From NCBI GenBank assembly GCA_903813345.2, contig CAIIXF020000008.1, forward strand, positions 22,058,822 through 22,122,821: a stretch of DNA of 64,000 bases, given 5' to 3'. This DNA is from Owenia fusiformis. Its lineage: Eukaryota > Annelida > Polychaeta > Sabellida > Oweniidae. The notes beneath the pieces were generated by a model. It searched no databases. It saw nothing but the letters and a program-made list of their open reading frames with translations, and had not been told where the DNA came from. The translations under genes and the position numbers were made by a program. Shown here in pieces: positions 36,736 through 60,200 of the stretch. Within the stretch, counting starts at the first letter, position 1; each line of letters starts with the position of its first letter.

Positions 36736-37167
36736 GTTAGCTGTGAAGTAGAAGTGACAATTACACAGACTTGGTGCAAGACTATTAAAGTTCAAGAAAC
36801 TTGGAATATGGCTAGTATTGTTTTCTACTGCATTAAATGAAGATTTTTGACACATTTTTTACCACACCTCGTGTTATCAATGTCCTCAAACTTGTGTTTG
36901 AGAGGATGGAGAAGAGGATATTGGGACTTATTGACTACAGCCTTGCAGCTTTCATTTTGATCGTATTAGATGTAGTGTAAATAGTTGGGATTAGATTCAT
37001 GTATATATGTATTTTACTTTGCATATATGTAAATGAAGATCATCAGAGATGTCTATTTATGTATTTATTTATTAATCATTTACCAAATGATTTAGAAGCA
37101 CAAAACAAAATAACATCCACATATGACATATTTATATCTGTTTCTAGACCTCATGAAAAGTTTTTTT

Positions 37168-37300
37168 CTGGTGGTGACATATTGTTATAGTGTTCAACTT
37201 TTTGTGGACAGTATTCGGCAGTCGGGGTTTGGTGGTCAGTGTTTGTAACAAATAGCAGGTAGTGACATCTTGAAGGTTAATGCCTTGTATTCAATATTAT
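37168..37300 (+). repeat. Copy of the GGTGGTGACAT repeat family
   Basis: GGTGGTGACATATTGTTATA, GTGGACAGTATTCGGC, TTTGTAACAAATAGCAGG and GTGACATCTTGAAGGTTAAT followed by GCCTTGTATT match the family blocks in order. The copy lies just downstream of the TALPID3 stop, so it may be part of its 3' untranslated region. Confidence 0.7.
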
Positions 37301-37585
37301 TCCATAGTTTATGGGGTTACGAACATGAATAGCAATCTATATAACTATGGAAAAAACATGTACATGTACTCATAATATGATTTTTATCCACTCATGGATA
37401 TTGATATGTGCCCTCTTGCTCTACTCACTTGTGCAGATAATACAAATACAATATCTATATTTAGTGAATAAAAGATACTTTTAACATGAGACAGGGTATT
37501 ATTTCAGTAGATTTGGCATGCCATAAGTTAAAGGGTATGATCTTTGAAGAATTTAGAAGCAGGTAGAATATTTATAGGATATCCA

Positions 37586-37710
37586 ATGATTTTGAGGAAT
37601 ATCATTTTTATCTTCGAGGTGATATTGATATCTGCACGAGAGAGCGAAGTGAACGAGTGCATATATCAATATCACCGAGTAGATTAAAATGATATTCTGA
37701 AAAAAATCAT
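37586..37710. repeat. Hairpin-forming inverted repeat
   Basis: The left arm (about 37586-37640) reads ATGATTTTGAGGAATATCAT and continues to GGTGATATTGATATCTGCAC. The right arm (to 37710) is its diverged complement. A short loop contains GAGCGAAGTGAACGAG. A partial relative occurs near 55340-55400 (AGTGATATCATTTTTATCGC and ACGAGCGAGCGAG). Confidence 0.75.
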
Positions 37711-37820
37711 AGGATGTTCTTATTATCCTACACTAACAAGGAGTGTACTAAATGTATAATATCATTGCAAAATGAATTCCATGCCAAATAGAGTTAATTT
37801 TCCGGTCTTCTGGAGAATAA

Positions 37821-37905
37821 TCGTCACGATATCCTCCGCCCGGAGTATATCGTCACGATATCCTCCGCTCGGAGTATATTGTTACGATATCCTCTGGATA
37901 TTTAT
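37821..37905. repeat. 29-bp tandem repeat, nearly three copies
   Basis: TCGTCACGATATCCTCCGCC followed by CGGAGTATA occurs twice in perfect tandem. A third, diverged copy starts TTGTTACGATATCCTCTGG. It is GC-richer than its surroundings. The sequences GTGTACTAAATGTATAATA (from 37744) and its complement (near 37937-37960) flank it as a possible small inverted-repeat element. Confidence 0.75.
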
Positions 37906-38179
37906 TTTGCCAATAAATATCAAATTTATTTTTATTAATGTTATTATACATTTAGTACACTAAGTAATGAATGATTTCCTATATTTGTAAATATGAATTG
38001 AGAAACCTTGGTGTTTGATTCTCACCATCCTTCGTTATGGATCAGATCAGAAGTGATTAGGTCCCATAGGAGATGCCATTATTTGCCACTGATTGATTAT
38101 TCATCAGCATTATGCACATCGGTCACTATACCATCCAGTCAATTTGCAGGATAAGATGATGTGAACAAACACATGTTCT

Positions 38180-38746
38180 CTACCCCTACTATCACACCAA
38201 ACTAGTTCTCACTGCGTTCTCGAAAACGGGCTTTAACTGTGCGCGAACGGATTTGACTTACTAAGAACCCACTAAGAACCGTTTGGGATCTGTTTACAAA
38301 CTTCATGAAACTACTAGAACGAGTAGGTCCTCCAGCACTTAGAGCATGCTCAAAATTTTCTGGTGATCGTCAAAACGTTGCCGAATCGGTTTTAAACTGT
38401 GTGCGAACTGAATGAACGTAGCTACAGCGTTCTACGGTCTGTTTACGAACTTCATGGACTTTCCCGGATGGGGTATGTGATTTAGAATTTTGAATCGATT
38501 CAAAATTCGATGGCGACCATACCGTTCAGTAATCAGGTTATGATGACCTTCTAGACTAAGGGACGGTTTATACTACTTTGCACACCGATGTGGTGCGACC
38601 TGAACGAACTGCGAATGAGATGGACGTATTGAAGTCTAATTATTTTAGACATATATCCCGACCGCAGCCAGATTGAGCCCATTTTACGACATTTTCATAG
38701 GACTGGCAAGAACGGGTAAGAACTAGTTTGGTGTGATAGGGGGGTA
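38180..38746. mobile_element. About 560-bp inverted-repeat miniature element
   Basis: CTATCACACCAAACTAGTTC at 38189 pairs with its complement ending at 38739; the match probably extends outward through CCCC to CTCT(T)AC. The interior contains a direct repeat, CTGTTTACAAACTTCATG near 38289 and CTGTTTACGAACTTCATG near 38439. No coding sequence is present. The exact ends and the target duplication are unclear. Confidence 0.75.
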
Positions 38747-41035
38747 AGAGCCACGCATGCTCAACGCAAAATTTGGTTCAGTGGAAATGGCAGTTATGTT
38801 GTTTATTTCAGTTTAATATCATCAATTCTAAACTATGGTAATACTATTTCATTAATGCTTTCTAAACTACTTGAGAATATCCACATAAAACAATAGCGAA
38901 CATTCTTTTTATAGAATTGGTAATCGCTAACATATCTCAGGTAAATCTCCTCTGGGTTCAACTGACAGGCATGTCTCTGATCTGCTATTCAGGGCATGAA
39001 CATTACATTGGATGTGTTTCACTCTAATTTTGCATTTTATGTTAATTCTGGACATATTTTTTTTTATATATGTATATAATTTTAATGTCCCTATTGCAAC
39101 TTAACACATGAAAGTATTTCAACATGGATATTTCACATCAAGATATTGTTGAAAAAACATAGAATATGGCAGTCATTCAAAATTTAATATTTTTGATATA
39201 CTGATACAATAAATTAACTGAATAACAATTATTTATTTCAAAAATATATTTTGTTTTTATTCTTTTTGAGACACTGCAAGTTTATATTCCAAGTACATTT
39301 CTTAAATTCATACTTTACTTTTAGTAGTTTTACAATTGTCAAAAAATAAAACACTTCACAACTTTGATTTGGTAAAGTTTTTTTCTATCGTACAGAATCA
39401 CCAAATTATGTTGATGTTTCATTCATTTTTACCAAAATCTTGTTCTACTCTCTTATTAATTTGACATTAAAATTTTGACAAAAAATAAACTGACATTACC
39501 AGTTAATAAAATGCTCTATATAAGGCACTATTGCACTGCAAACTGGAATACCCACTGGAAGATTTAAATTACAGTATTTGCTTCGTATAAGAATGCATAA
39601 TATGAAACTACATGTATTACTTTATACACATTAAATGGTAGTGCTTAGATTAGTATAATTAAGGATATTTACAAAGGTAATGAATTTCATTCATAATTTC
39701 CCTTAATAATTCAAGCATTTCCCAAAACAATTTCAACGAACTTAGGTAAAGCCTACATATTAATTTCTGGTCCCAAACTTATATTGAGAAAAGATAATTC
39801 AGATTTGGTCCCTTATAACAGATAACAGACTGTGCTACTTGGGTATGAAAATGACCATTGTTTAAGCAATATACAGAGTGGCCTAAAACTAGGTTAACAG
39901 TTATTCAACAATCTGTAAACTGTAACTGTAAACCTAATTTTGAGCCACCCAGTACATTGAAAATGGCAAACTTGAAATATGTACAATAATTCACTGTAAA
40001 TTCAAATGTCAAGTTTTATACATGTATCCAGATATTCAATTTTACATGGGTTAGTATGTAATTAGCATGTATCTCATATAATGTTTAATAATCCCCACAA
40101 ATATACACTTCTCTTGCTAATCTTGGCAACTACACACCAAACTTTACCATAAATGGCAAAACGTTAAGTACAAAACTTGACCAACAATCAGTCCTATCTC
40201 CATAGCTTTATATAATACATCACCTTCAATACTGATTATCATACTGATATTTGCCAATTGTACGTATAATGCAATAATACAATTTGGATTAAGACCAAAA
40301 AATGGATCATTGAAGTATTATCCTTTATTTCTTTAATTACATCAAAATTAATTATTTTCTGAATTTCATCAAAAGTTGAGTATTTCCATATTACTTCAAA
40401 ACATACATGGTGAATAGGATCATACAGAAATTTGTTTTCTACCATACCATCCAAACTGCCATAGTACAAGATTATGTAAGGCATACCCCAAACTACACAT
40501 TATAAACCTGTTTTTCAAAGGTGGTAATTACAGTAATACTCATTTCCAATATACAACCTCTCCCTTTACCATTCTTAAAACTGAGATAAAGTTATCTTTG
40601 TTACACTGCAATATATGTATACTCTACTCTACAATAGGGAGCATGGGTGATATTAAGAAAAAAGGAACATTTAAACCCATTTGTAAAATTACAGAAAACA
40701 TTGAAGTGTGATTATGCCTAATATATCAAAATGGTGTCTATTTGCAAGATTAATATGTTAGTTTACAGTGCAAGTTAAGCTAACAGTTATAAGTGATAAG
40801 ATATATTTACCAACTGCTAACTTGCACCATTACATTAAAGCCCCACTCATCCAACAAATAAATATTTCTCTCAAATGTACTCTCAGTTTGGTTTATGAGT
40901 ACTTTTGTATACTTGTTTATTAATTGTACATGTATATATATATGTCAATTATATAACATATGCCTGGATATTTGTACAATACATTAGGCAGGTGTGTTTA
41001 AAGATGCAGATCCCTTCTTGATTTTATTGAGTCAT

Positions 41036-41197
41036 TTAAAGGCAGAATCAGATAAAGGGAAATTGCAAGAAATATATACAACTGAAATATTCTTTACCCC
41101 AACTCCAAGAAGATCTGTGGTATCCTATCAAATAGTGAAATTAAGATTCAAATTGCAATTTTAAATGTTGTTTGTAAAATCTGATTCTGCCTTTAAA
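41036..41197. mobile_element. About 160-bp miniature inverted-repeat element
   Basis: TTTAAAGGCAGAATCAGAT at the left and ATCTGATTCTGCCTTTAAA at the right are perfect inverted repeats. The right-hand sequence also occurs alone at about 32820-32838, so it is a dispersed family. Confidence 0.75.
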
Positions 41198-41715
41198 GTA
41201 TATTTAAAATAAAGTGAGTTATGCAGCCAGGATCAGCTACCAACAATTTCTCTAGATCAAAAATCATGTTGGGAGTGAGTCAGCAGTTCATTGCTAGTCA
41301 TGCTTGAACCTTCAGAAGATGAAGCAGATGGGAGAGATGCAAGATTTAGTACTTTGTGTATGCATTGAAATATGCCAAAGATGGGCACAAATTGGAAGCT
41401 TCCTTTTAACATCCTTTGAGAATCTGCTCTTAGAAAACACTTATGAGACCAGCTCTTGTCTTCCATCTTTTACAGGGTATTCCACAAACTCTGGAATGCA
41501 TTATAATTATATGTGGGACACCCTGTACATGTTTCCATGTAGAAAATCTGTTTTGTTTGGAATTTTGGTCAATATAGTTTCTGCTATTAGAACTAATTAT
41601 AACTTTTGATTTTTTGTGTATCAATTCCAGATTTAATTCACCTCCAATTTTTTGCACCGATCTGCTCTATATGTGCAAATAATCTACATATGTGCAAGTA
41701 ATCGTAACACCACCA

Positions 41716-51561
<9,846 letters not shown>

Positions 51562-51669
51562 TTTTTAAGATCGTTGTTACTCCCTCGTATCGTTGCAGTA
51601 ATACTGTATTCTAGTAGGAAACTTTAGACTTCTTTTTCAAGACTAAACTTCGCAATCATGGCTTCTTCC

Positions 51670-51677
51670 TGACGTCA
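51670..51677. promoter_or_regulatory. CRE palindrome in the LC3C promoter region
   Basis: TGACGTCA occurs 109 bases upstream of the LC3C start codon, directly followed by CTTCCTTTTC, an ETS-like GGAA core on the other strand. Paired CRE/ATF and ETS sites are common in TATA-less promoters, and ATF-family factors regulate autophagy genes in other animals. The site is seen; its use here is inferred. Confidence 0.45.
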
Positions 51678-51684
51678 CTTCCTT

Positions 51685-54252
51685 TTCAACTTTTAGAACA
51701 GGATGACATCTATAGGTGAAATATTGTAATAAAAACACACTTCTGTAATTTTCATCATTCACTGCATAGCCCGTTCTCTAATTCACCTTATAGTTGGGTT
51801 GAATTCAATGTACATATACTCATCATTTTTAGAGGTTAATGTTTTATAATATAGGCTTATTAGCCTTTTGCAGATTATTGACATAAAAGTTTTGGAATTT
51901 TAACTGTGTATGCAATGTGGTTAGGCCAAGATATCCAACCATTGTGCTGCAATTTGTGTAGCATTTGGGGTTGCATTATATGGACAATCATATTCAGCCC
52001 TTTCATGCCATTAACGCTACACAGTGCTATCCCAAGCTCTGATTTTGGTGCTCACCTGCAAATTGTATCAAATTACAATTTGTTCAACTGAATACTTAAC
52101 AACGGGAATGACAAGTCATGTCTCTGATAGTTTCATGTCTGTCTTCGATAATTGAAAATCTTCACGCCTGTACTGCCTATTGTGACATCACTTTGTTACT
52201 ACGCTACAGCGCCATATTTGAGACAGACATAAAACAATGGATTTGCCATTCAAGTTGAATTCATTCTAAGACCTCAGTCACAATTTACACATGTGTATAC
52301 ATTTATGTCTTGTTGATTGGAATTATAATTCCATGTGAAAGATGTTTTATCTGTGGATTTTATCTTTTTTATTCGTTGTCAATATCTATTTTTGAATATA
52401 AGCATTTATAATATGGAAGAGTTAGCTAATAGCGGATGAAGGCTTAAAAGGCTATAAGCTATGTGGATTGTATCAGTCCATAATTATTATTCAGGATTTC
52501 TAGAAACCCAAGGCATAATTTAAATGGACAATAGGGCTCACTTCTAACATGTTTCATAAACTCAAGCATACCTAGTATACATGGCTTAAAGCAACAAATT
52601 TCAAATTTCCTGAAAATTGAATTGCGACGCAGACCAAGCAAACGTTGGGTTTTGGCGGGTCGTCCCTCCAAGAAATTTTGGAAAAATGAGATTTGAATAA
52701 GTGCTTTTAGAGTAATGTAGAGGTAGACCCATAACATATACTTTCAAATGTGGAGGAAAAAGTATTTTCCATAGGAAAAAATTTAACAAATATGACTTTA
52801 ATTTTGAAACCCTAGCCTGACCCCTACTCCCCCCTAGAAATATATCCAAATTTGTATTGAACTTAATGGGGTCAGATTTTGGTCAATTTTTTCCTGAAAT
52901 TCCCTGAAATTCCTGAAGACTTTAAGCCATGAGTATACCTTCTTTGAAATTGATGTTCCATTTGTTTAAATATTGTATATAAAGATTGACTCCATTTTCT
53001 TCAAAAAACTACTATAACAGCAAATATCTCACTTTACGGATGTCTATGAAAATATGAATCAAAACATTTTAAGACGCTAATTTGAGAAAAATTAACCATT
53101 TAATGTTATTTTATAATCATTGCAAATATTCAAATATTAGAAACTAAATAAAATCACTATACTATGATAATATATATTTTCATTTATTTCACATAACTTA
53201 ATCTACATACATATAATATACATTTACAAAATTGTGACTCATGGCAAAATAGATTGAACATGCAAATATATGATTTCTTGAAATCTGTTCAAATTGGACT
53301 GCATATGAAGTTTAGTTGTTTTATAGTACACTATTTGTACGGAAAATTTGATGGCTATTCAGCATCAATTTTGAAACATAAGACTCCTGAGCCTTTACTA
53401 CTCTGGGGTTCGTTTTTGGGATGATCGATCGTAACTTAGATACAATTCCGAGAAAGCCACTGCCTACTTTTTGATAGACAATGACTTGCGACCAAATTGT
53501 AATTTACGATGGTTCCAAAAACATGCCCTTGGGGAAACATAAGAGACTTGGGCCATTGATTTGGCAATGTCATTTTATGTAAAAATTCAATAAAAATGTT
53601 TCCTGAGTAAATAAGCAGATCCTCCTTCAGAGGAAAATAATTTTGATGATGATTATTCAATGAGACGTGTGAAAAGAAATCAGAAATGATCCTTTAAGAG
53701 GAAAATAAGATAATTGCAACAGCAACTAAAATGTTCCTTTACAAATTACAAAAAACAACAACACTGAATTGACTTAATGTAATACATGATTCAATAAAAA
53801 ATACAATCACTCCTGGAATGAACCAACAGGCTCGATATCTCTTAATTTTTGCACCAAGAGTCTGTAACTTCTCAATAACGAGTCTAAGATGTTCATGTTT
53901 GAGGGCAGACACCATGAAAAGGTCAATTTTAAATGTATACTTGAAAGTAGACTGCTAACAGTTGAGTTGACATCATTATTAACATCATAGACACATTTAT
54001 AATGCCTCAGTAGCTGCCAAACAATGAAACATATATCCTAATTTGGATCTCCCCGATCCTTGACAATTCGCATCTCGATCTGAGATGATCTGGAAAATGA
54101 TGATCTGGAAGAAGTTTCATAAATAGTTATTAATCCTATGAGACAGTGTCAGATCCATCTTGTTGTATCAAACTTTGATTCCTGTACAATGTTGCATATT
54201 GCATCGTCCTATGTACATATATACAGGCCCCCACAGGGCCAGAAAGCCAATA
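51685..54252. other. Region between LC3C start and TBP stop; no recognised gene
   Basis: This holds the presumed LC3C promoter at its left and the TBP 3' untranslated region at its right. No known protein is recognisable. A - strand open segment at about 53818-53951 is protein-like but has no family match I can name; it is discussed among the rejected items. Confidence 0.5.
52575..52938. mobile_element. Inverted-repeat miniature element
   Basis: GTATACATGGCTTAAAG at the left and CTTTAAGCCATGAGTATAC at the right are inverted repeats about 360 bp apart. The inner flanks are both rich in TTTCCTGAAA. No target duplication was found. Confidence 0.6.
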
Positions 54253-57200
54253 CTATTGCTTTTTAAAACCTTTCAGTATTGGGTAAATGTTCTCGAATGC
54301 TTCGTATATTTCCTCTCTCACTTTAGCTCCTGGAAACACAAGAGAATACAAATAAACAGTACATTGTAATGAAAGTGCATGTAAATATGGAAAGTGGAGA
54401 TGTAAAATATCAAGGGATGTGATTTTGTTAAGATGAGGGGGTAGACAATAGAAACAATGAAATAAACATGAGTGTACATTTAAGTGTCAAACAGTTTTGT
54501 AACTTTGGGGTTTATGGCCTAAAATAACCCCAAAAGACATGAAACAGAAGCAAAGAATAGTTTTTTATACTCTATTTTACATTCACCAACATGTGATAAA
54601 AAGAAGTTATGAAATCAAGATGAGAGCTAAATAAATATTTAAAGAGAAATCAATGCACCAGTGATTTCACATATCTGTAACAATACATGCCACCACTCAA
54701 AAGGATTGAATAGTGTTGCATGGAATTAATTGTTTAATTGTTTAATGGAGCATATCTGACAGTAATGGTGTTATATCAAGTACTTGATAAAAGTAATGAA
54801 TAAAATGTAATAACAATGCATATATTGAGTAATCCAGGGCCCTCCAAATGTTTGGATTCTGGAATGATGTTATTAAAATGTGACACTTCTCAGTTCACTG
54901 GTGTCTATTCATTTTTGTCTTTTATTATAGAGTACTGTAAGCCTGGTATTAACTGTATATTTGATGATCTTTACAAACAAATGCTGAAGTTTATATCTAT
55001 GAGGTTTGTAAAATGCAAATGAAAGTAGAAATCAATTTTTAAGTTTCAAGGGGAAAGTTTCTCTTACCTGTTAGCACCACTTTGCCAGATACAAAGATAA
55101 GTAAAACAATGCGCGGCTTCACCATTCTGTAGATAAGACCAGGAAACAACTCAGGCTCATAACTGAAAATTAAGAAACATCTAATAAGAGCAGACAAGGC
55201 ATTAACATGCAAAATGTCACCACCTGCTATTTGGTGGTGACATAAAAATTTGAACAGTTTGATATCAACTGCCTGTAAACCATGAATAAAACATGTTGCA
55301 TGTTTTAACAATTTTAATGCTGATATATACAGAATATCACATCATTTTGAGTGATATCATTTTTATCGCCGAGTTGATATCAAATATCAACACGAGCGAG
55401 CGAGAAATTATGTGATATTGGGTTTATCCCATGATTACAATCACATTTTAATAATAAAATATAACAAGAGAATAAATTATCTGACCTAATTTCCAACAAT
55501 ATTGTGGCGCAAAATGCAAATGTGATATCACACGGATATGTGTGAGATACACGATATCACACGCATATGAGTTTGATAAACGATTTCTGGAAAATATCAC
55601 ACGGATTTCAATAATATCAGAAATATCAATAGCTGTTATTGTACAGATAACACATTAATCGTGGGATAAATGTACATATACTTTGATATTGGGCTGGAAC
55701 TTCTATGAAAGACAAATGATATTCACATGTTCAGGTATCATTCACTATTATTGTAAATTACAATCAAATCATTTTCTAAAATAAAAATAATCAAAACCCA
55801 ATAGTTTTATGCCTATCTTCCATGCCCTTCCATTGATAACACCAGTCCAAAATTCCATAAAACTTCAAAGGTGTATTTTATGTTTGCCTTGAAAATGGCT
55901 TATTGATTTTCATTGCTTTTAAAAAGCCTACTTGTTTCATTATATATTAATTCCTTTCAGTTTTATTAACTGAATCTATTTTTACTGACTATGTACTATG
56001 CATATTGATCTGATAATTTGACATGAATAAATACTGATATTAACAATAATTGCAATCATTTGTCAGACCCTATGTATTATTGTAAGTTTAATCACTCCAA
56101 GCTTCTAGCAGGTGTAGCTACATTATTACATGTCACTTCATCTCATTCACTGTTACAGCAATATAACACACTGACATCTGAATTTGGACTATAACATAAA
56201 GATGAGAGGGTATGTAGAAGTTATCAATATGCATGTTCACAACTTCACACAACTCCTGCAAAATGAACCATTTTTATGAGATCACTCCTCATTGTGAAAA
56301 CTTCAAGAACAGAGATAATTTGGTACGAGTGACATATAATCCAGAATGGATGCTTTGAGAAAGTGCCAAACAATATAAAGATATTGGTTGATGTCTCAGC
56401 ATATGAATATGAATGAAATTAACATGTCGGGTGATCTGTAATTTAATTTAACCTTATGTGGTACAATGAGTTCAGGGGTTCTTTTTACCTTGAAAACTGG
56501 CCATGAGTGAGAACGAGACCCTCAAGACGAATTGGAAATTTCACATCACAGCTCCCTACCATATTTTGTACTTTAAAATCAAGGAACTTTGCCTGCAAAT
56601 AAAAATATGAAATTCATAACATGTATGAATGCATGAATGGACATTTGCAAAATTTTGGTTCATTAAATATCTTCTTATCATACATGTCATATAAAGGCCA
56701 ATACTAGTATTTTTATAATTACAAAATATCCATCAATTGATCAAATAAACATGTAATTTCATCTGTATCATTAACAAAGTGGTGAACACTCACAGACACG
56801 TGGTTTTTATATATATTCTTACAATTAAACAATAAACTCAAAAACATGCTTTGAGGGAGAACACATTTTAATTACTAATTGTGTGACATGATCAAAGTAT
56901 CTGCAAATTTTTGCAACTTGTTGAAAAAGAGCAGTCAGCTGAGGACGCACCATATGTTAAGCCTATTAACTCTACAATGGACCTCATTAGTTGCCTAAAC
57001 ATAAAATATGTGTTGCTCTTGCATATATATAATGTCATCTCATTCTAAAATTTTATGAAATATCTTATTTTTTCATTTTTTATATAATTTAAAGTGTGTC
57101 CATCAAATGTGAATTTAGTATTCCTCTTCGATTTCACTCCTTTCTAATCTGTTTAACATAAAACATGATGCCATACTTCGCTATATTCAGGTATTTAATA

Positions 57201-60200
57201 TGAATATTGATAATGTGATCAATTGAGGCGTTCAGAATAAATGCTCTATATACATTAACTAATTGCTTGTCAGCAAATTGATGGTATTGATGATTACAAA
57301 AATATAAACCTTCATTGATTGAACATAGATATGGACAGAGCAATATGTACGAGGCAGATTAAGGTTGACAAATAAAAACTGAAATCAGAGATATTGGCAG
57401 ATGAGCTGAGAGAATTGCATCTAACATTTACAACAATTCAATATAATATTTAGATAATATTTAGAAATATTGCAAGTATCATGGTTATTAATCATGCTGT
57501 AATCTGGTAATGTGTGGTAGATAAAGATGATCTGGGACACTTAACAGCAATCAGGCCAAAATAACAAATATGAATATTCACACTTATTTTTATGAAGACA
57601 AAACTATTTAAGGTTCCCATGTTTTTGGAATGGTAGGTGTTATATTCATACTTTAAATGTTAATAATAAAATAGTGTTTGAAACATCATTATCCACTTTT
57701 TGTCACTCCTATCTTACGAAACATAAACTTGTGACAATCATTACGATGTCAACTAGAAAACAGCAACTCCATGGAGTAGCAAATCCCACAAAATGTAAAA
57801 AAATGATTATAGATGATCACTTTTAATTCAGCAGCCATCTTGAAAATCCTATGTCCTTCAGCCACCAGCATATTAAAGAGCCATGTGCAGTATGGCAAGT
57901 GATTCTAGACAGTCATATCTTTCACCATGAATACTTTCTGGGCATAAATACAGTGGTTTTCATAAAACAATATGTTTTCTTTCAAGTGAAGTCCCCATGA
58001 TGATAAAAATATCAATCTGACAATTCGAAAAACATCTTGAAACATCTCTCTTGAGCAGAGTCCTATATCCCTATAGTGTTAGTATATGAAATGTTAACCA
58101 AATCTGATGACTGCTATTTGAGTCACAGTTAACTGTTTTTGCAAAAATGACAGCCATTTTAAATTGAGCAGCTTAGGTCCTATCTATATAGGACATCAGC
58201 CTATGAACCAAATCCATCGACCTGTATTTGAGTTATCTCCCAGACAGACAAATGACAATGTAAATACAAATACAAAAACCACCAAGGCATTATTTAATTC
58301 CGTTAGCAACTACAATAATTAACAATGCTTGCATATATTATTGATAATGTAAGCAGTTATGAGAATTATCTAACATAACATTATGGGGAATGTATCAATA
58401 GCACAGTTTGGAGGCAGAGAGAAGGGTAACACTTATGATTTGGTTTGACAGTGATGATTGATTAAAATATTTCATCATTTTCGATTAGAAAATCAATGGA
58501 TTGATGCCAATGATTGTTTCAGGGAAGGTATCAAATGTTTAAGAAATAAAGCATATTAATGTACTCAGATTTTCTATTGATTGAATCAGTCCCTATGTGG
58601 GTTTTAGTATCAATAAGCTAAAATCTTTGTTACGATGCCACAGTTGATGCAGATTCATGTTTGATGAACACTAGTCTACAAAGCTACATGATGACAAAAA
58701 ATACATGCTTGTATGAGATGTTAAATGATTGAACAATTCTTCAGTGAAAAAAAAGATAATGAGCAAACCTCTGATTTTGAGGTCACATATGTATTGCTTT
58801 ATCAATTTGGACAGCTACTTCCTTGAAGTAAAAAACCTACAATAGTTTGCAATGATCAATTTCAAACTGAACAAGGGTAAGAACATTATACAGGAAAACA
58901 TGGTTATGTCAAATGCCTTTGGAAGAACTGATCACTTGAACAGGGCTATTGTTTACAAAAGCATTTCTTATATTAAATAACAATGAGTCTGACAATAGTA
59001 TGGAGGATAGAACTAAGTTAAGTTTAATAATGAAGTAATGTCTATCAGAATTTACAAAATGCCAACCTTAATACATACCACGGAGATAACGATATTATTT
59101 GAAAAACTTGACCACAAAGTAAGATAAAATGGATGGTGAGCAAAACCTGCAGGACTATAATACCAAACAAGCAACAACTGATAAGAATGAAAGCCAAACA
59201 TTACTGGAAGCACTTAGACAATTTTGTGCAACAACTTCAATACGAGGCTTGCCAAGGGTGGTTAAAAGTCGCAGTCTTTACGGGAAATTGTTCTGGATGG
59301 TGGGATTTTTAACTGCCACATGTTTTCTTGGGTGGAGAATAGGAGAACTTGCTGATATGTATTGGGAACGTAAAACAATGGTGTTAACAAACTTTGAGGT
59401 AGATAATGAGATAATCAAATCATTTCCTGATATTACAATATGCAATTTTCATGTTGATTCACATGAGATAAATTCAACAACATTAGAACAGAGGGAAAAT
59501 GAATTTGATTCATGGGTTTTGGAATTAGAAAACACATTCAAGGGCAAAAATAGAACACCGGACAAGCTCTCATTGGATGATGACACTAAACCCCTGGATG
59601 ATTATGATTCCGAATTGTATGAAGACAATAATTCATTGAACGATGATGATGATGATGATGATGATGATTACCAACTGAATGATGCATTGAAGGATTTCCA
59701 TATTCATATTGAAGAACCAGCCACATTTTTCTCATTTCTCACAAGTAAAGAGCGATTTGACATTAGCCATAAGAAGAAAGATATGATCACAGACTGCAGA
59801 AAGTTACACCGATTTGCTAAAAAGAATGTGTATTTAGATATAGAATGTGGTGAAAATTTATTCACTAAATACAATGACATGGACAATATGAACTGTCACA
59901 CAATCCAACTGCAGAACATACCAAATGTCACCTTGGAAACAAAAGGAATTTCATTGGTTGTAAATCTAAATCACTATTATGAAGATGTTTATGTCAAGAA
60001 AAAAATCCCAATTACTACATCCAGTGAAAGAGGCTTAAAAGTGTATATACATGAACATAACACCATGGCATATGCCCAAAACCATATAAAAGTTACCCCT
60101 GGACACTTGATTGATATTGAAATAGATGTTTCTCATCACAGCAAACTAGGTGAACCATATGGCCCATGTACTAAAACATCAACAGTAGAATTCAGAACCC

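Larger units (their letters stand above)
36422..41715. other. Region between TALPID3 and LC3C stop codons; UTRs and small repeats
   Basis: The two genes converge here, so this space must hold both 3' untranslated regions. An AATAAA at 37467-37472 could serve TALPID3. I find no exon. The region holds the miniature elements listed separately (36542, 37168, 37586, 37824, 38180, 41036). An imperfect inverted repeat at about 39870-39955 pairs ACAGAGTGGCCTAAAACTAG with a related complement. Confidence 0.55.

Noticed and set aside
53818-53951. Protein-like segment on the - strand (MVSALKHEHLRLVIEKLQ and GAKIKRYRACWFIPG)
   Set aside because: It has a possible acceptor at its start and looks more protein-like than most random frames, but I recognise no family, it is short, and no partner exons are visible. 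It may be TBP 3' untranslated sequence. A protein search of this segment would settle it.
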